NCBI GenBank assembly: GCA_900604495.1
Contig: UWOR01000009.1
Span: 62,001 to 126,000 of the forward strand
Origin: Desulfovibrio sp. Marseille-P6017
GTDB taxonomy: Bacteria > Bacillota_A > Clostridia > Peptostreptococcales > Peptostreptococcaceae
Length of the DNA: 64,000 nt
Reading direction: 5' to 3'
Within the stretch, counting starts at the first letter, position 1. Each line of letters starts with the position of its first letter. The notes under the pieces are model-generated. The model saw only the letters and a list, made by a program, of their open reading frames with translations. It was not told the origin of the DNA and searched no databases. The translations under genes and the position numbers were made by a program. Positions 8,895 through 17,872 of this stretch are shown in pieces.

Positions 8895-9866
8895 ATGACT
8901 TTTAGATTAGGAAAAATACACAAAGCTGTAAACTGGAATAAAGAAGATGATGGATTTACACAAGCTTTTTGGGAACAAAATGTAAAACAATTTTGGTTAC
9001 CAGAAGAAATATCTGTATCTAAAGACCTGAAGGTATGGAATGATTTAAATGATAAAGAAAGAGAATTATATAAAAAAGTTCTAGGAGGACTAACTTTATT
9101 AGATACAAAGCAAGGTAATAATGGAATACCATCAATGATGAGTTTAACTGAGAATCTTCAAAGAAAAGCAGTATTATCATTTATGGGAACTATGGAAGAA
9201 ATACATGCAAAAAGTTATTCATCTATTTTTACAACACTTCTTTCTAGTAATGAAATAGATGAATTATTTGACTGGATAGAAACAGAAGAAACCTTACAAA
9301 AAAAAGCTGAGTTAATATTAGAGCAATATGAAAATACTAATGATCAAAAAAGTTTATACTTATCTATGGTTACAAGTGTATTCTTAGAGAGTTTCTTATT
9401 TTATTCGGGATTCTTCTATCCACTATACTTAGCTGGACAAGGTAAGATGGTTGCAAGTGGAGAGATAATTTCTTTAATACTAAGAGATGAGTCTTTACAT
9501 GGTAAATATATAGGATTACTTGCCCAGGAAATATACGATACGTTTGATGATAGTGAAAAATTAGCACTTAAAGAAAGAATGTATGTTATACTTAATAATC
9601 TTATGAAAAATGAAATTGAGTATACTAACAAAATATATAAGGAAAGTAAACTTGAAAAAGAAGTTATAAATTTCTTACAATACAATGCTAATAGAGCATT
9701 AGAAAATTTAGGGTTTGAAGATTTATACGAAGTTAGTGATATAAATCCGATAGTTTTAAATGGATTAAGTACAGAAACTAAAACACATGACTTCTTCTCT
9801 ACAAAAGGTAATGGATATCAAAAGGGTATATATGAAGAATTAGAAGATGAAGATTTTATAATTTAA
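8895..9866 (+). CDS. nrdF: Class Ib ribonucleotide reductase, beta subunit
   Basis: Radical-generating small subunit (323 residues), partner of NrdE; it carries the dinuclear Mn or Fe centre and the tyrosyl radical. Features include VNWNKEDDGFTQAFWEQNVKQFWLPEE near the N-terminus (shown here as the family opening), the ligand helices around ETEETLQ and MGTMEEIHAKSYS, and the second ligand pair in ILRDESLHGKY. The C-terminal tail EELEDEDFII is the acidic type used to dock on NrdE. RBS AAGGAGATAG. It is the last gene of the nrdEF operon, with a strong terminator ~100 bp downstream. Confidence 0.95.
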   Translation: MTFRLGKIHKAVNWNKEDDGFTQAFWEQNVKQFWLPEEISVSKDLKVWNDLNDKERELYKKVLGGLTLLDTKQGNNGIPSMMSLTENLQRKAVLSFMGTMEEIHAKSYSSIFTTLLSSNEIDELFDWIETEETLQKKAELILEQYENTNDQKSLYLSMVTSVFLESFLFYSGFFYPLYLAGQGKMVASGEIISLILRDESLHGKYIGLLAQEIYDTFDDSEKLALKERMYVILNNLMKNEIEYTNKIYKESKLEKEVINFLQYNANRALENLGFEDLYEVSDINPIVLNGLSTETKTHDFFSTKGNGYQKGIYEELEDEDFII

Positions 9867-9970
9867 AAATGTTTTTATATAGATAAAAACTATATTATTT
9901 TAATTAACATTATATCAATATAGTAAAGCTAAACAAATAAAAATTAATGAAGAATAAAATAAGGTAAATA

Positions 9971-10008
9971 AAAAATCTCTTAGTATTTAATACTAAGAGA
10001 TTTTTTTA
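9971..10008 (+). terminator. Terminator of nrdEF
   Basis: Perfect 15-bp stem (9971-9985 with 9991-10005), 5-base loop, and a T-run directly after the stem. Confidence 0.9.
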
Positions 10009-10159
10009 TCTAATGGGAGTATACTTTGGAATAATAGTTCGTATTACGGTTAATATATAAAATAAATTTTATAAAATTACTGCTTACATTTAAAGAAAAA
10101 AATATGATAATCTTATATTGTAGGGTTGTTATACTTTAAATGAAAGGTGGTATTTTTAT

Positions 10160-10678
10160 ATGTATAAAGTAGGGGATTTAATTATTTATGGTAGTAGTGG
10201 AGTATGTAAAGTAGAAGATATAGGAGTACCTAATATAACTGGAATAAACAATAATAAAGATTATTACACATTAAAACCTGTATACCAGGATGGAAAGATA
10301 TTTACACCGGTAGATACAAATATTTTTATGAGGCCTATTATGTCATATAAAGAAGTACAAGAATTAATAGATATTATACCAACAATGCAAAAAGATTTAA
10401 TATATGACAAAAATGCAAGAGTAGTGGAAGATTATTATAAAGAATTTTTAGAAACTCATGATTGTTCAGAATTATTAATATTGATTAAAATGTTATATGA
10501 AAAAAAAGCTGATACTATAAATAATAAGAAGAAACCGAGTCAAATAGATGAAAAGTTTATGAGTATAGCTGAGAATTTAATTAATGAAGAATTTTCTGTA
10601 GTTTTAGGTATTGAGAAGGATGAGGTTCCTAATTATATTGGCAGCAAATTAGACAATATACAAGTTAATAATGAATAG
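10160..10678 (+). CDS. CarD-family transcriptional regulator
   Basis: A 172-residue protein with the CarD/TRCF RNA polymerase-interacting domain at residues 1-65 (YKVGDLIIYGSSGVCKVEDIG, then YYTLKPVY, IFTPVD), followed by a helical C-terminal domain (residues ~70-155). CarD-type proteins bind the RNA polymerase beta subunit and modulate initiation at selected promoters. Members of this size occur in several paralogous copies in clostridia, so its regulon cannot be guessed. RBS AAAGGTGG. It is monocistronic between terminators. Confidence 0.82.
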   Translation: MYKVGDLIIYGSSGVCKVEDIGVPNITGINNNKDYYTLKPVYQDGKIFTPVDTNIFMRPIMSYKEVQELIDIIPTMQKDLIYDKNARVVEDYYKEFLETHDCSELLILIKMLYEKKADTINNKKKPSQIDEKFMSIAENLINEEFSVVLGIEKDEVPNYIGSKLDNIQVNNE

Positions 10679-10685
10679 AAATTTT

Positions 10686-10730
10686 ATATAAAAGAACTCC
10701 AATCTTAAAAAAGAATAGAGTTTTTTTATT
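10686..10730 (+). terminator. Probable terminator after the carD-like gene
   Basis: Imperfect hairpin with outer stem AACTC/GAGTT, followed by a run of seven T and TATTTT. The pairing is modest; the T-run is the main support. Confidence 0.5.
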
Positions 10731-10834
10731 TTAGCTTTTTATTAATATTTGGTTAAGATAGTTACTATATAAAAAGTTAGGAATAATCTGTGTATATGTC
10801 TTAAAAAATGGAATACTAGAAATGAGGTGATTAG

Positions 10835-12274
10835 ATGAAGTCAGTATGGACTAAAAGTTGTAATTTAACTAAAAGATATACTTTAGATAAAGATATAAAT
10901 GTTGATAATTTAATTATTGGAGCAGGGATGGCAGGAGTATTAATAGGGTATATGTTAAAGAAAAATGGTGAAGATGTAATTTTAATTGATGCAGATGAAA
11001 TTGCAAGTGGAAATACTAAAAATACTACTGCAAAGATAACATCTCAACATAATTTAATTTATAATAAATTAATATCTGAGTTTGGAGAAGAAAAAGCTGG
11101 ACAATATGCTAAAGCAAATGAACTTGCTATAAAAAGATATAAAGAAATTATCGATGAAAGAAAAATAGATTGTGATTTTGAAAGTAAATCAGCATATACA
11201 TATTCATTAAATGATATAGAGATAATTAAAAATGAGGTAAAAGCTGCTAATAGGCTTGGTATAAATGCTGAATTTGTAGAAAAAGTTAACTTACCTTTTG
11301 AAATTAAAGGAGCTATTAAATTTAATGATCAAGCACAGTTTAATCCACTTAAGTTTTTAAAAAATATTTCACAAGATTTAATTATATATGAAAACACAAG
11401 AGCATTAGAAATTAAAGAAAATTTAGTAATTACAAATAGAGGAAATATAACAGCAAACAATATTGTGGTAGCTACACATTATCCAATAATGAATATACCA
11501 GGATATTACTTTATGAAAATGCATCAAGAAAGAAGTTATGTTATAGCATTAGAAAATGCAACTTATGTTGATGGAATGTATGTAGATGTTAATAGCGATG
11601 GATATTCATTTAGAAATTATAATAACTTATTATTATTAGGAGCTATAAGTCACAGAACGGGAGAAAATGAAAATGGCGGTAACTATGATAAGTTAAGGAA
11701 AATTGCAAAGGAGTTATACCCTGAGTCTAAGGAAAAGTATACATGGTCTGCTCAAGATTGTATGACTATAGATAAAATACCGTATATAGGTAAATATTCT
11801 AAGGAAACTCCTAATATATATGTTGCGACAGGATTTAATAAATGGGGAATGACAAGTTCTATGGTGTCAGCTATGATAATATCCGATATGATACTAGAAA
11901 AAGAAAATGATTTTTCAGAAATATTTTCTCCAAGAAGATTTGATTTATCTTTATCTATAAGTAATATAGGTAGAGATATGGTAAAAACAGCTAAAAATTA
12001 TATTGCACAAAAAATATATATTCCAAGTAGTGATATAGAGCACATTAAAAATGGACATGCTGGAATTGTTGAATATAATGGAGAAAAAGTTGGAGTTTAT
12101 AAAAATAAGGAAGGGAAAGAATTTATTGTATCAACAAAATGCCCTCATTTAGGCTGTCAGCTTAGTTGGAATGCAGATGAATTAACATGGGATTGTCCGT
12201 GTCATGGATCAAGATTTGATTATAAAGGTAAATTAATGGGAAGTCCTGCAACCAAAGGGATTGTAGAGGATTAA
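10835..12274 (+). CDS. FAD-dependent oxidoreductase with C-terminal Rieske domain
   Basis: A 479-residue fusion. Residues ~25-360 are a DAO/DadA-type FAD oxidoreductase, with the dinucleotide fold NLIIGAGMAGVLIGYMLKK followed by VILIDADEIASGNTKNTTAK and the C-terminal flavin contact IYVATGFNKWGMTSS. Residues ~395-479 are a Rieske [2Fe-2S] domain with both ligand motifs, CPHLGC and CPCHGS, and the usual FDYKGKLMGSPA loop. Proteins of this architecture are common in Firmicutes, but their physiological substrate is not settled. The ATG follows GAGGTGATTAG. It is monocistronic. Confidence 0.88.
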   Translation: MKSVWTKSCNLTKRYTLDKDINVDNLIIGAGMAGVLIGYMLKKNGEDVILIDADEIASGNTKNTTAKITSQHNLIYNKLISEFGEEKAGQYAKANELAIKRYKEIIDERKIDCDFESKSAYTYSLNDIEIIKNEVKAANRLGINAEFVEKVNLPFEIKGAIKFNDQAQFNPLKFLKNISQDLIIYENTRALEIKENLVITNRGNITANNIVVATHYPIMNIPGYYFMKMHQERSYVIALENATYVDGMYVDVNSDGYSFRNYNNLLLLGAISHRTGENENGGNYDKLRKIAKELYPESKEKYTWSAQDCMTIDKIPYIGKYSKETPNIYVATGFNKWGMTSSMVSAMIISDMILEKENDFSEIFSPRRFDLSLSISNIGRDMVKTAKNYIAQKIYIPSSDIEHIKNGHAGIVEYNGEKVGVYKNKEGKEFIVSTKCPHLGCQLSWNADELTWDCPCHGSRFDYKGKLMGSPATKGIVED

Positions 12275-12444
12275 ACAAATATACGAGATATTTTCAAGAA
12301 TATTAAGAAAATTTCGGGGGGTACATATTGATTTTATAAAAATATATGATAAAATATGTAAAAAAGGAGTTATATCATATAAGAATAGAGTTAAATTTTG
12401 ATAGAGTACTATATTAATATATGTATTGATGTAATTGAATTTAT

Positions 12445-12487
12445 AACCTCAGTGTAGATACTTTTATCTATTACTGGGGTTTTTATT
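12445..12487 (+). terminator. Terminator between the Rieske and M20 genes
   Basis: Hairpin of ~14 pairs (12445-12460 with 12466-12481, one bulge and G-T pairs), followed by TTTTTATTTAA. It lies 170 bp after the Rieske gene and ~50 bp before the M20 gene, so it could end the first or attenuate the second. Confidence 0.65.
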
Positions 12488-12538
12488 TAATATATAATAT
12501 AAAGACTAGTAGGGGTTAAGTAGAAAGGTTGAGTAAAT

Positions 12539-13741
12539 ATGGAATTAAGAGAATTGAAAAATTTATCATATAAGATAGAAGATGAATTAAGAAAAGAAAT
12601 AGAAGAGGTAAGTGACTTTATATTTAATAATCCAGAACTAGGAGGGCAAGAATATATATCATCTAAATATTTAGTAGATAAAATATCTCAATATGGATTT
12701 AATGTTGAATATCCTTATTGTAATATAGACACTGCTTTTAGAGCTGAGATTGGAGATAATGAGGAGACTAGTATAGCTTTTTTAGCTGAATATGATGCTT
12801 TACCAGGTTATGATGGACCGAATGGATTAGGACATGCTTGTGGTCATAATTGGATAGCTGCAGGAACCTTAGGAGCGTGCTTAGTTTTAAGTAAATTAAA
12901 AAAATATTTTAAGGGGAAAATTGTGTTAATAGGAACACCAGCAGAAGAAACTATAGGATATAAGTGTAACTTAGTTAAAGCAGGAGTTTTTAATGACATA
13001 GATATAGTTTTTCAAATGCATATAGAAGCTTTTAATAATATAAACTGTAAGGCATTAGCTATGGATTCTATAGAGTTTTCTTTCAAGGGAGTTGCAGCTC
13101 ATGCAGCAAGTCACCCACACATGGGAGTTAATGCTTTAGATGCAGTGCAACTTACATTTGCAGGAATAAATGCATTAAGGCAACATGTTACATCAGATGT
13201 AAGAATACATGGAATAGTAAGTAATGGTGGAGAAGCTCCTAATATAGTTCCAGATAGAGCTAGCTGTAAATTTTATGTTAGGGCAGAAGATAGAAAAAAT
13301 TTAGAAGTTGTAAAAGAAAAAGTAATAAACTGCGCTAAGGGAGCAGAACTAATGACTGGTTCACAATTAACATATAGATATTTTGAAAATTCTTTTGATA
13401 ATATTATAAATAATAGTATATTACAAGATATAATGAGAAAAAATCTAGCTAATGTAGGTATAAGTGAATTATTAGAATCACAAGATGGACCAACTGGTTC
13501 AACTGATATAGGAAATGTAAGCCAAGTTTGTCCAACTATGTATACAGAACTAGCTTTAGATATATGTCCAATAGTAAGAGTACATGAGAAGGAGTTTTTA
13601 AATTATGCTAACTCATTAGAGGCGTATGATAAGCTTCATAAGTCAGTTAAAGCAATGGTTACTTCAGCTCTAGAAATATACTTAGATAAGAAATTGCTTA
13701 AAGAAATAAAAAAAGAGCATATAAAAAATATAAGTTTATAG
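12539..13741 (+). CDS. M20-family metallopeptidase / amidohydrolase
   Basis: A 400-residue zinc hydrolase of the M20D branch (aminobenzoyl-glutamate/hippurate hydrolase-like). Metal-site motifs are GHACGHNW (H99, C101, H103), PAEET and a later FQMHIEA. The dimerisation 'lid' domain is inserted at ~180-300 (SFKGVAAHAASHPHMGVNALDA, then NIVPDRASCKFYVRA), and GPTGSTDIGNVSQ closes the site. These enzymes cleave amide bonds of N-acyl or peptide substrates in the cytoplasm. RBS AAAGG before the ATG. It is monocistronic; no transporter is adjacent to hint at a substrate. Confidence 0.88.
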   Translation: MELRELKNLSYKIEDELRKEIEEVSDFIFNNPELGGQEYISSKYLVDKISQYGFNVEYPYCNIDTAFRAEIGDNEETSIAFLAEYDALPGYDGPNGLGHACGHNWIAAGTLGACLVLSKLKKYFKGKIVLIGTPAEETIGYKCNLVKAGVFNDIDIVFQMHIEAFNNINCKALAMDSIEFSFKGVAAHAASHPHMGVNALDAVQLTFAGINALRQHVTSDVRIHGIVSNGGEAPNIVPDRASCKFYVRAEDRKNLEVVKEKVINCAKGAELMTGSQLTYRYFENSFDNIINNSILQDIMRKNLANVGISELLESQDGPTGSTDIGNVSQVCPTMYTELALDICPIVRVHEKEFLNYANSLEAYDKLHKSVKAMVTSALEIYLDKKLLKEIKKEHIKNISL

Positions 13742-13750
13742 ATTAAATAT

Positions 13751-13787
13751 AAAAACCGCATCACATATATGATACGGTTTTTATATT
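13751..13787. terminator. Bidirectional terminator for the M20 gene and tRNA-Leu
   Basis: Stem AAAAACCG(C)ATCA with TGAT(A)CGGTTTTT around the loop CATATA; one internal mismatch. T-runs are present on both strands, and convergent transcripts end here. Confidence 0.8.
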
Positions 13788-13802
13788 TAATAATATTAAT
13801 AT

Positions 13803-13888
13803 TGGTGCCGGATATGGGACTTGAACCCATACGGTATTACTACCAACGGATTTTGAGTCCGTCGCGTCTGCCATTCCACCAATCCGGC
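13803..13888 (-). tRNA. tRNA-Leu (anticodon CAA)
   Basis: An 86-nt type II tRNA with a long variable arm. The acceptor stem GCCGGAT pairs with ATCCGGC; the 3' CCA is encoded (13803-13805). The anticodon stem ACGGA/TCCGT encloses loop CTCAAAA, giving anticodon CAA, which reads UUG leucine codons. The T-loop GGTTCAAGTCC is present. Confidence 0.95.
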
Positions 13889-13919
13889 ATTTTCTGAAAA
13901 TTTAAATATTATATTAAAG

Positions 13920-13948
13920 ATTATAGCAATAAATTATAACGTTTGCAA
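13920..13948 (-). promoter_or_regulatory. Promoter of tRNA-Leu
   Basis: On the minus strand TTGCAA (13948-13943) and TATAAT (13925-13920) are separated by 17 bp, about 31 bp upstream of the tRNA 5' end. Confidence 0.75.
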
Positions 13949-14062
13949 CATATTTTATCTTAATATACATTTAATATTATGTTATTATTAAATAATAGCA
14001 TAATTGTATATAATAACAATAGTAAAAGCGCTAAAATACATAGAAATTTAGGAGTGAGGATT

Positions 14063-16714
14063 TTGGACAAAAGATTAATTATTATAGATGGAAACTCAAT
14101 AATAAACAGAGCTTTTTATGCATTGCCAGAAATGTCGAATAAGGAAGGATTGAAAACTAATGCAATTTATGGTTTTACTACAATGTTATTTAAAATAATA
14201 GATACATATAAACCTACTCATATAAGTGTAGCATTTGATAGAAAAGCACCTACATTTAGACATTTAGAATATAATGAATATAAAGCTGGAAGAAAGAAAA
14301 TGCCAGACGAACTTAGAGAGCAGTTTGAACCATTAAAAGAACTTTTAGATAAGTTTAATATACATAGATTAGAATTAGATGGATACGAAGCAGATGATAT
14401 AATAGGTACAGTTTCTAAATTAGGAGAAGAACACGATTATAAGGTGTATATAGTTACAGGGGATAAAGATGCAATACAGCTTGCATCAAATAAAACAACA
14501 ACTTTAATTACTAAAAAAGGTGTTGGTGAGGTTGAGGAGTATGACTTTAACTCTGTTATGGAGAAGTATGAAATGACTCCAACTCAGTTTATAGATCTAA
14601 AGGGCCTTATGGGTGACAAATCAGATAATATACCAGGAGTTCCAGGTATAGGTGAAAAGACTGGAATAAAGTTAATAAAAGAGTTTTCTAGTATAGAAAA
14701 CTTAGTTGAACATATAGACGATTTAAAAGGTAGTGTGAAGAAAAAAATTGAAGAGAATAAAGAATTAGCTATAATGAGTAAAAGACTGGCTACAATAATA
14801 AGAGATGTTCCAATAAACGTAAAATTAGAAGAATTAGAGTACGGAGATTATGATACAGAATCTGTAATAGAAGAATTTAAAAAGCTTGGATTTACAAGTC
14901 TTGTATCAAGGCTTTTAGATTTAGATGGTGGTAGTGAAGTAGCGAAAGAGTCACCTTTAGAATTAAAAATAGGTCCTGTTGATGATATATCATCATTAAT
15001 AAAAGATATAAACGATAAGAAAGAAGTTATGATTAAAACTGTAACGAAAGTTGGGAATATACTTGAAAAAAATATAATGTATATATTCATAAGTATAGAT
15101 GGTAATAACATATATTATCTAAATGAAGGACAAATATCTGATTTTAAAGAAATTCTATCTAGTAATGAAATTAAGAAGTTTGGTTATAATCTAAAAGATG
15201 ATTATATAGCATTAAGACCTTATGATATAAAGCTTGAAAATATGTATTTTGATATAACAATAGCAGAATACTTAATAGATTCAGCTTCATCTACATCTTA
15301 TGAATGTAGTGCAATAGCAATGAAGTATCTAACTAGAAAAGTAAAATCTAAAGAAGACTTACTAGGTAAAGGTGCTAAAGCTAAGAAATTTGAAGATTTA
15401 GATATAGAAGAAATAAAAGACTATATAGGTCAAATTATAAATGTAGTAAAACTTTCTTCAGAAAAAATGGAAAAGTATTTAAATGAAAGTGATATGGACA
15501 GCCTATTCCATGAAGTTGAGATGCCTCTAGTTGAAGTTTTAGGAGAAATGGAATTTATAGGAATAAATGTAGATAGAGATATACTTAATGAGCTTGGTAC
15601 TCAATTTAAAGAAATTATAAGTAAGTTAGAATCTGAGATATATGAAATGGCAGGAGAGTCATTTAATATAAACTCACCAAAACAATTAGGCGTTATATTA
15701 TTTGAAAAGCTAGGATTACCAGTAATTAAAAAAACTAAAACTGGGTATTCAACTAATGCAGAAGTTTTAGATAAATTAAGAGACAAACATGAAATAATAA
15801 ATAAAATCACAGAGTATAGACAAATAGTTAAATTGAATTCTACTTATGTTGAAGGTTTACTTGGAATAATAAATCCAATAAGTAATAGAATACATTCATC
15901 ATTTAATCAAACTATTACTACAACAGGAAGAATTTCTTCTACAGAACCAAATCTTCAAAATATACCAGTTAAAATGGAGATGGGAAGAAATATAAGAAAA
16001 GTATTTATAGCTGGAGAAAATTATGAGTTAGTAGATGCAGATTATTCTCAAGTAGAATTAAGAGTTTTAGCCAACATGAGTGGAGACGAAAATATGATAG
16101 ATGCTTTCAAACATGGGGAAGACATACATTCAAAAACTGCATCACAAATATTTGATGTAGATATAAATGAAGTAACATCTAGACAAAGAAGTGAAGCTAA
16201 AGCTATAAACTTTGGTATAGTTTATGGAAAAAGTGATTTTGGTTTATCAGAAGATTTAAATATACCAGTAAAGCAAGCTAAAGAGTATATAAATAGTTAC
16301 TTTGAAAAATACAGCAAAATAAAAGAATTTATGGATAAAACAATAGAAGATGCAACTCGTGATGGATACATAACGACGCTATTGAATAGAAGAAGATATA
16401 TACCAGAGCTAAAATCAAGTAACTTTATGTTAAGAAATGCTGGAAAAAGAGCTGCAATGAATGCACCTATTCAAGGGAGTGCCGCAGATATTATAAAAAT
16501 AGCAATGGTAAATGTGTATAAAAAATTAGAAGAAAAAAATCTTAAATCTAAACTTATACTTCAAGTGCACGATGAACTTATAGTAGAAACTGCAAATGAT
16601 GAATTAGAAATAGTTAAGCAAATAGTAAAAGATGAAATGGAAAACGCATTTAGTATGGATGTTAATTTAGATGTAGACCTTAATGTAGGTTGCTCATGGT
16701 ATGAAACTAAGTAG
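14063..16714 (+). CDS. polA: DNA polymerase I
   Basis: An 883-residue repair and Okazaki-fragment polymerase. Residues 1-~290 are the 5'-3' exonuclease (IIDGNSIINRAFYALP, DGYEADDIIGT, VTGDKDAIQLA, GLMGDKSDNIPGVPGIGEKTG). The middle region lacks the Asp/Glu residues of a proofreading exonuclease, as in other Firmicutes enzymes. The polymerase domain has motif A DYSQVELR (D660), motif B RSEAKAINFGIVYG and motif C VHDE (D837). The TTG at 14063 is the chosen start, with AGGAG 8 bases upstream; the open frame reaches back to 13979 but has no RBS and does not match the family N-terminus. coaE follows after 8 bp. Confidence 0.95.
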   Translation: MDKRLIIIDGNSIINRAFYALPEMSNKEGLKTNAIYGFTTMLFKIIDTYKPTHISVAFDRKAPTFRHLEYNEYKAGRKKMPDELREQFEPLKELLDKFNIHRLELDGYEADDIIGTVSKLGEEHDYKVYIVTGDKDAIQLASNKTTTLITKKGVGEVEEYDFNSVMEKYEMTPTQFIDLKGLMGDKSDNIPGVPGIGEKTGIKLIKEFSSIENLVEHIDDLKGSVKKKIEENKELAIMSKRLATIIRDVPINVKLEELEYGDYDTESVIEEFKKLGFTSLVSRLLDLDGGSEVAKESPLELKIGPVDDISSLIKDINDKKEVMIKTVTKVGNILEKNIMYIFISIDGNNIYYLNEGQISDFKEILSSNEIKKFGYNLKDDYIALRPYDIKLENMYFDITIAEYLIDSASSTSYECSAIAMKYLTRKVKSKEDLLGKGAKAKKFEDLDIEEIKDYIGQIINVVKLSSEKMEKYLNESDMDSLFHEVEMPLVEVLGEMEFIGINVDRDILNELGTQFKEIISKLESEIYEMAGESFNINSPKQLGVILFEKLGLPVIKKTKTGYSTNAEVLDKLRDKHEIINKITEYRQIVKLNSTYVEGLLGIINPISNRIHSSFNQTITTTGRISSTEPNLQNIPVKMEMGRNIRKVFIAGENYELVDADYSQVELRVLANMSGDENMIDAFKHGEDIHSKTASQIFDVDINEVTSRQRSEAKAINFGIVYGKSDFGLSEDLNIPVKQAKEYINSYFEKYSKIKEFMDKTIEDATRDGYITTLLNRRRYIPELKSSNFMLRNAGKRAAMNAPIQGSAADIIKIAMVNVYKKLEEKNLKSKLILQVHDELIVETANDELEIVKQIVKDEMENAFSMDVNLDVDLNVGCSWYETK

Positions 16715-16722
16715 GTGAATGT

Positions 16723-17328
16723 ATGTTAGTATTAGGGTTAACTGGTAATATAGGCTGTGGTAAAAGCAGCCTATCTAATATTTTTAGAGAAGATTTTAAT
16801 ATAGATATAATAGACGCAGATGTTATATCTAGAAATATATTTGAAGATAAATTATTGCTTAATAAAGTTTTCGAAGCATTTGGAGAATCGATAAAAAATA
16901 AAGATAATACATTAAATAGAAAAGTTTTAGGAAGTATAGTTTTTAATGATGATGAAAAGCTGATAAGGTTAAATGAAATTACCCATCCTAGAATAAGAGA
17001 AAAGATATTAGATAATATAAAATCAATAAGAGAACAAGGTAAAAAAATAGTTATTATTGATGCAGCATTACTAGTAGAATGTGGATACCTAGAATTACTA
17101 GATAAACTTCTAGTGGTATACTGTAGAGAAGATATTCAAATACAAAGAATTATAAATAGAGACTCATGTAGTAAACAAGATGCTCTTAATAGAATACGAT
17201 CTCAACTTAGTCAAGAAGAGAAAATACGTTACTCAGATTATAAAATTGATAATTCTGGAACATATGAAGATTTGAGAGTAAAAGCACATAAGTTTATAAA
17301 TTATGTAAAGGAGAAATGGTGTGAGTAA
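16723..17328 (+). CDS. coaE: Dephospho-CoA kinase
   Basis: A 201-residue P-loop kinase catalysing the last step of coenzyme A synthesis, phosphorylation of dephospho-CoA. The Walker A loop is GLTGNIGCGKSS at residues 5-16, followed by DADVISR and the conserved THPRIRE segment. IVIIDAALLVECGY carries the CoA-domain contact; RIINRDSCSKQDALNRIRSQ is the lid. It is 8 bp after polA, a common pairing in Firmicutes, and its end overlaps the next gene by 8 bp. Confidence 0.94.
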   Translation: MLVLGLTGNIGCGKSSLSNIFREDFNIDIIDADVISRNIFEDKLLLNKVFEAFGESIKNKDNTLNRKVLGSIVFNDDEKLIRLNEITHPRIREKILDNIKSIREQGKKIVIIDAALLVECGYLELLDKLLVVYCREDIQIQRIINRDSCSKQDALNRIRSQLSQEEKIRYSDYKIDNSGTYEDLRVKAHKFINYVKEKWCE

Positions 17329-17872
17329 AAAAATATTAATTTTTATGGCTATCATCATAACCATAGTTGCATCTATAATGATAGAAAGTGATGGATTTAA
17401 AAAATTAATATATCCAAAAAAATACTCTAACTATGTAGAAAAATACTCTAAAGAATATAATATAGATGAAAACTTAGTATATAGTGTTATAAAAGTAGAA
17501 AGTAAATTTGATAAAGATGCAGTATCTCGAAAGGGAGCAAAGGGATTAATGCAAATTAGTGACATTACAAGAGATTGGGCAATTGAAGAGTTGCAACTAG
17601 GTGATATAGATATTTTTGATCCGGAAACTAATATAAGAATTGGATGTTGGTATTTAAGTAAACTTTATAAACAGTTTGGGACACTTGACTTAGTTATAGC
17701 AGCTTATAATGGTGGTTCAGGTAATGTAAGAGAGTGGCTTGGAAATGATGAATATAGTAAAGATGGAAAGCTATATAATATACCATTTCAAGAAACTTCA
17801 AATTATGTACTTAAAGTTGAAAAAAACTATGAAAAGTACAATATGTTATATGATGAGGAAGGGAAAGACTAA
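17321..17872 (+). CDS. Lytic transglycosylase (SLT domain)
   Basis: A 183-residue cell-wall enzyme with an N-terminal signal anchor (hydrophobic residues 5-20) and a soluble lytic transglycosylase domain. The catalytic glutamate is E60 in YSVIKVESKF; the other family motifs are GAKGLMQI and AAYNGGSGNV. Such enzymes cleave the MurNAc-GlcNAc bond of peptidoglycan, forming anhydro-MurNAc. The start is GTG at 17321, inside the end of coaE, with AAAGGAG upstream. It belongs to the polA-coaE transcription unit. Confidence 0.9.
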   Translation: MSKKILIFMAIIITIVASIMIESDGFKKLIYPKKYSNYVEKYSKEYNIDENLVYSVIKVESKFDKDAVSRKGAKGLMQISDITRDWAIEELQLGDIDIFDPETNIRIGCWYLSKLYKQFGTLDLVIAAYNGGSGNVREWLGNDEYSKDGKLYNIPFQETSNYVLKVEKNYEKYNMLYDEEGKD

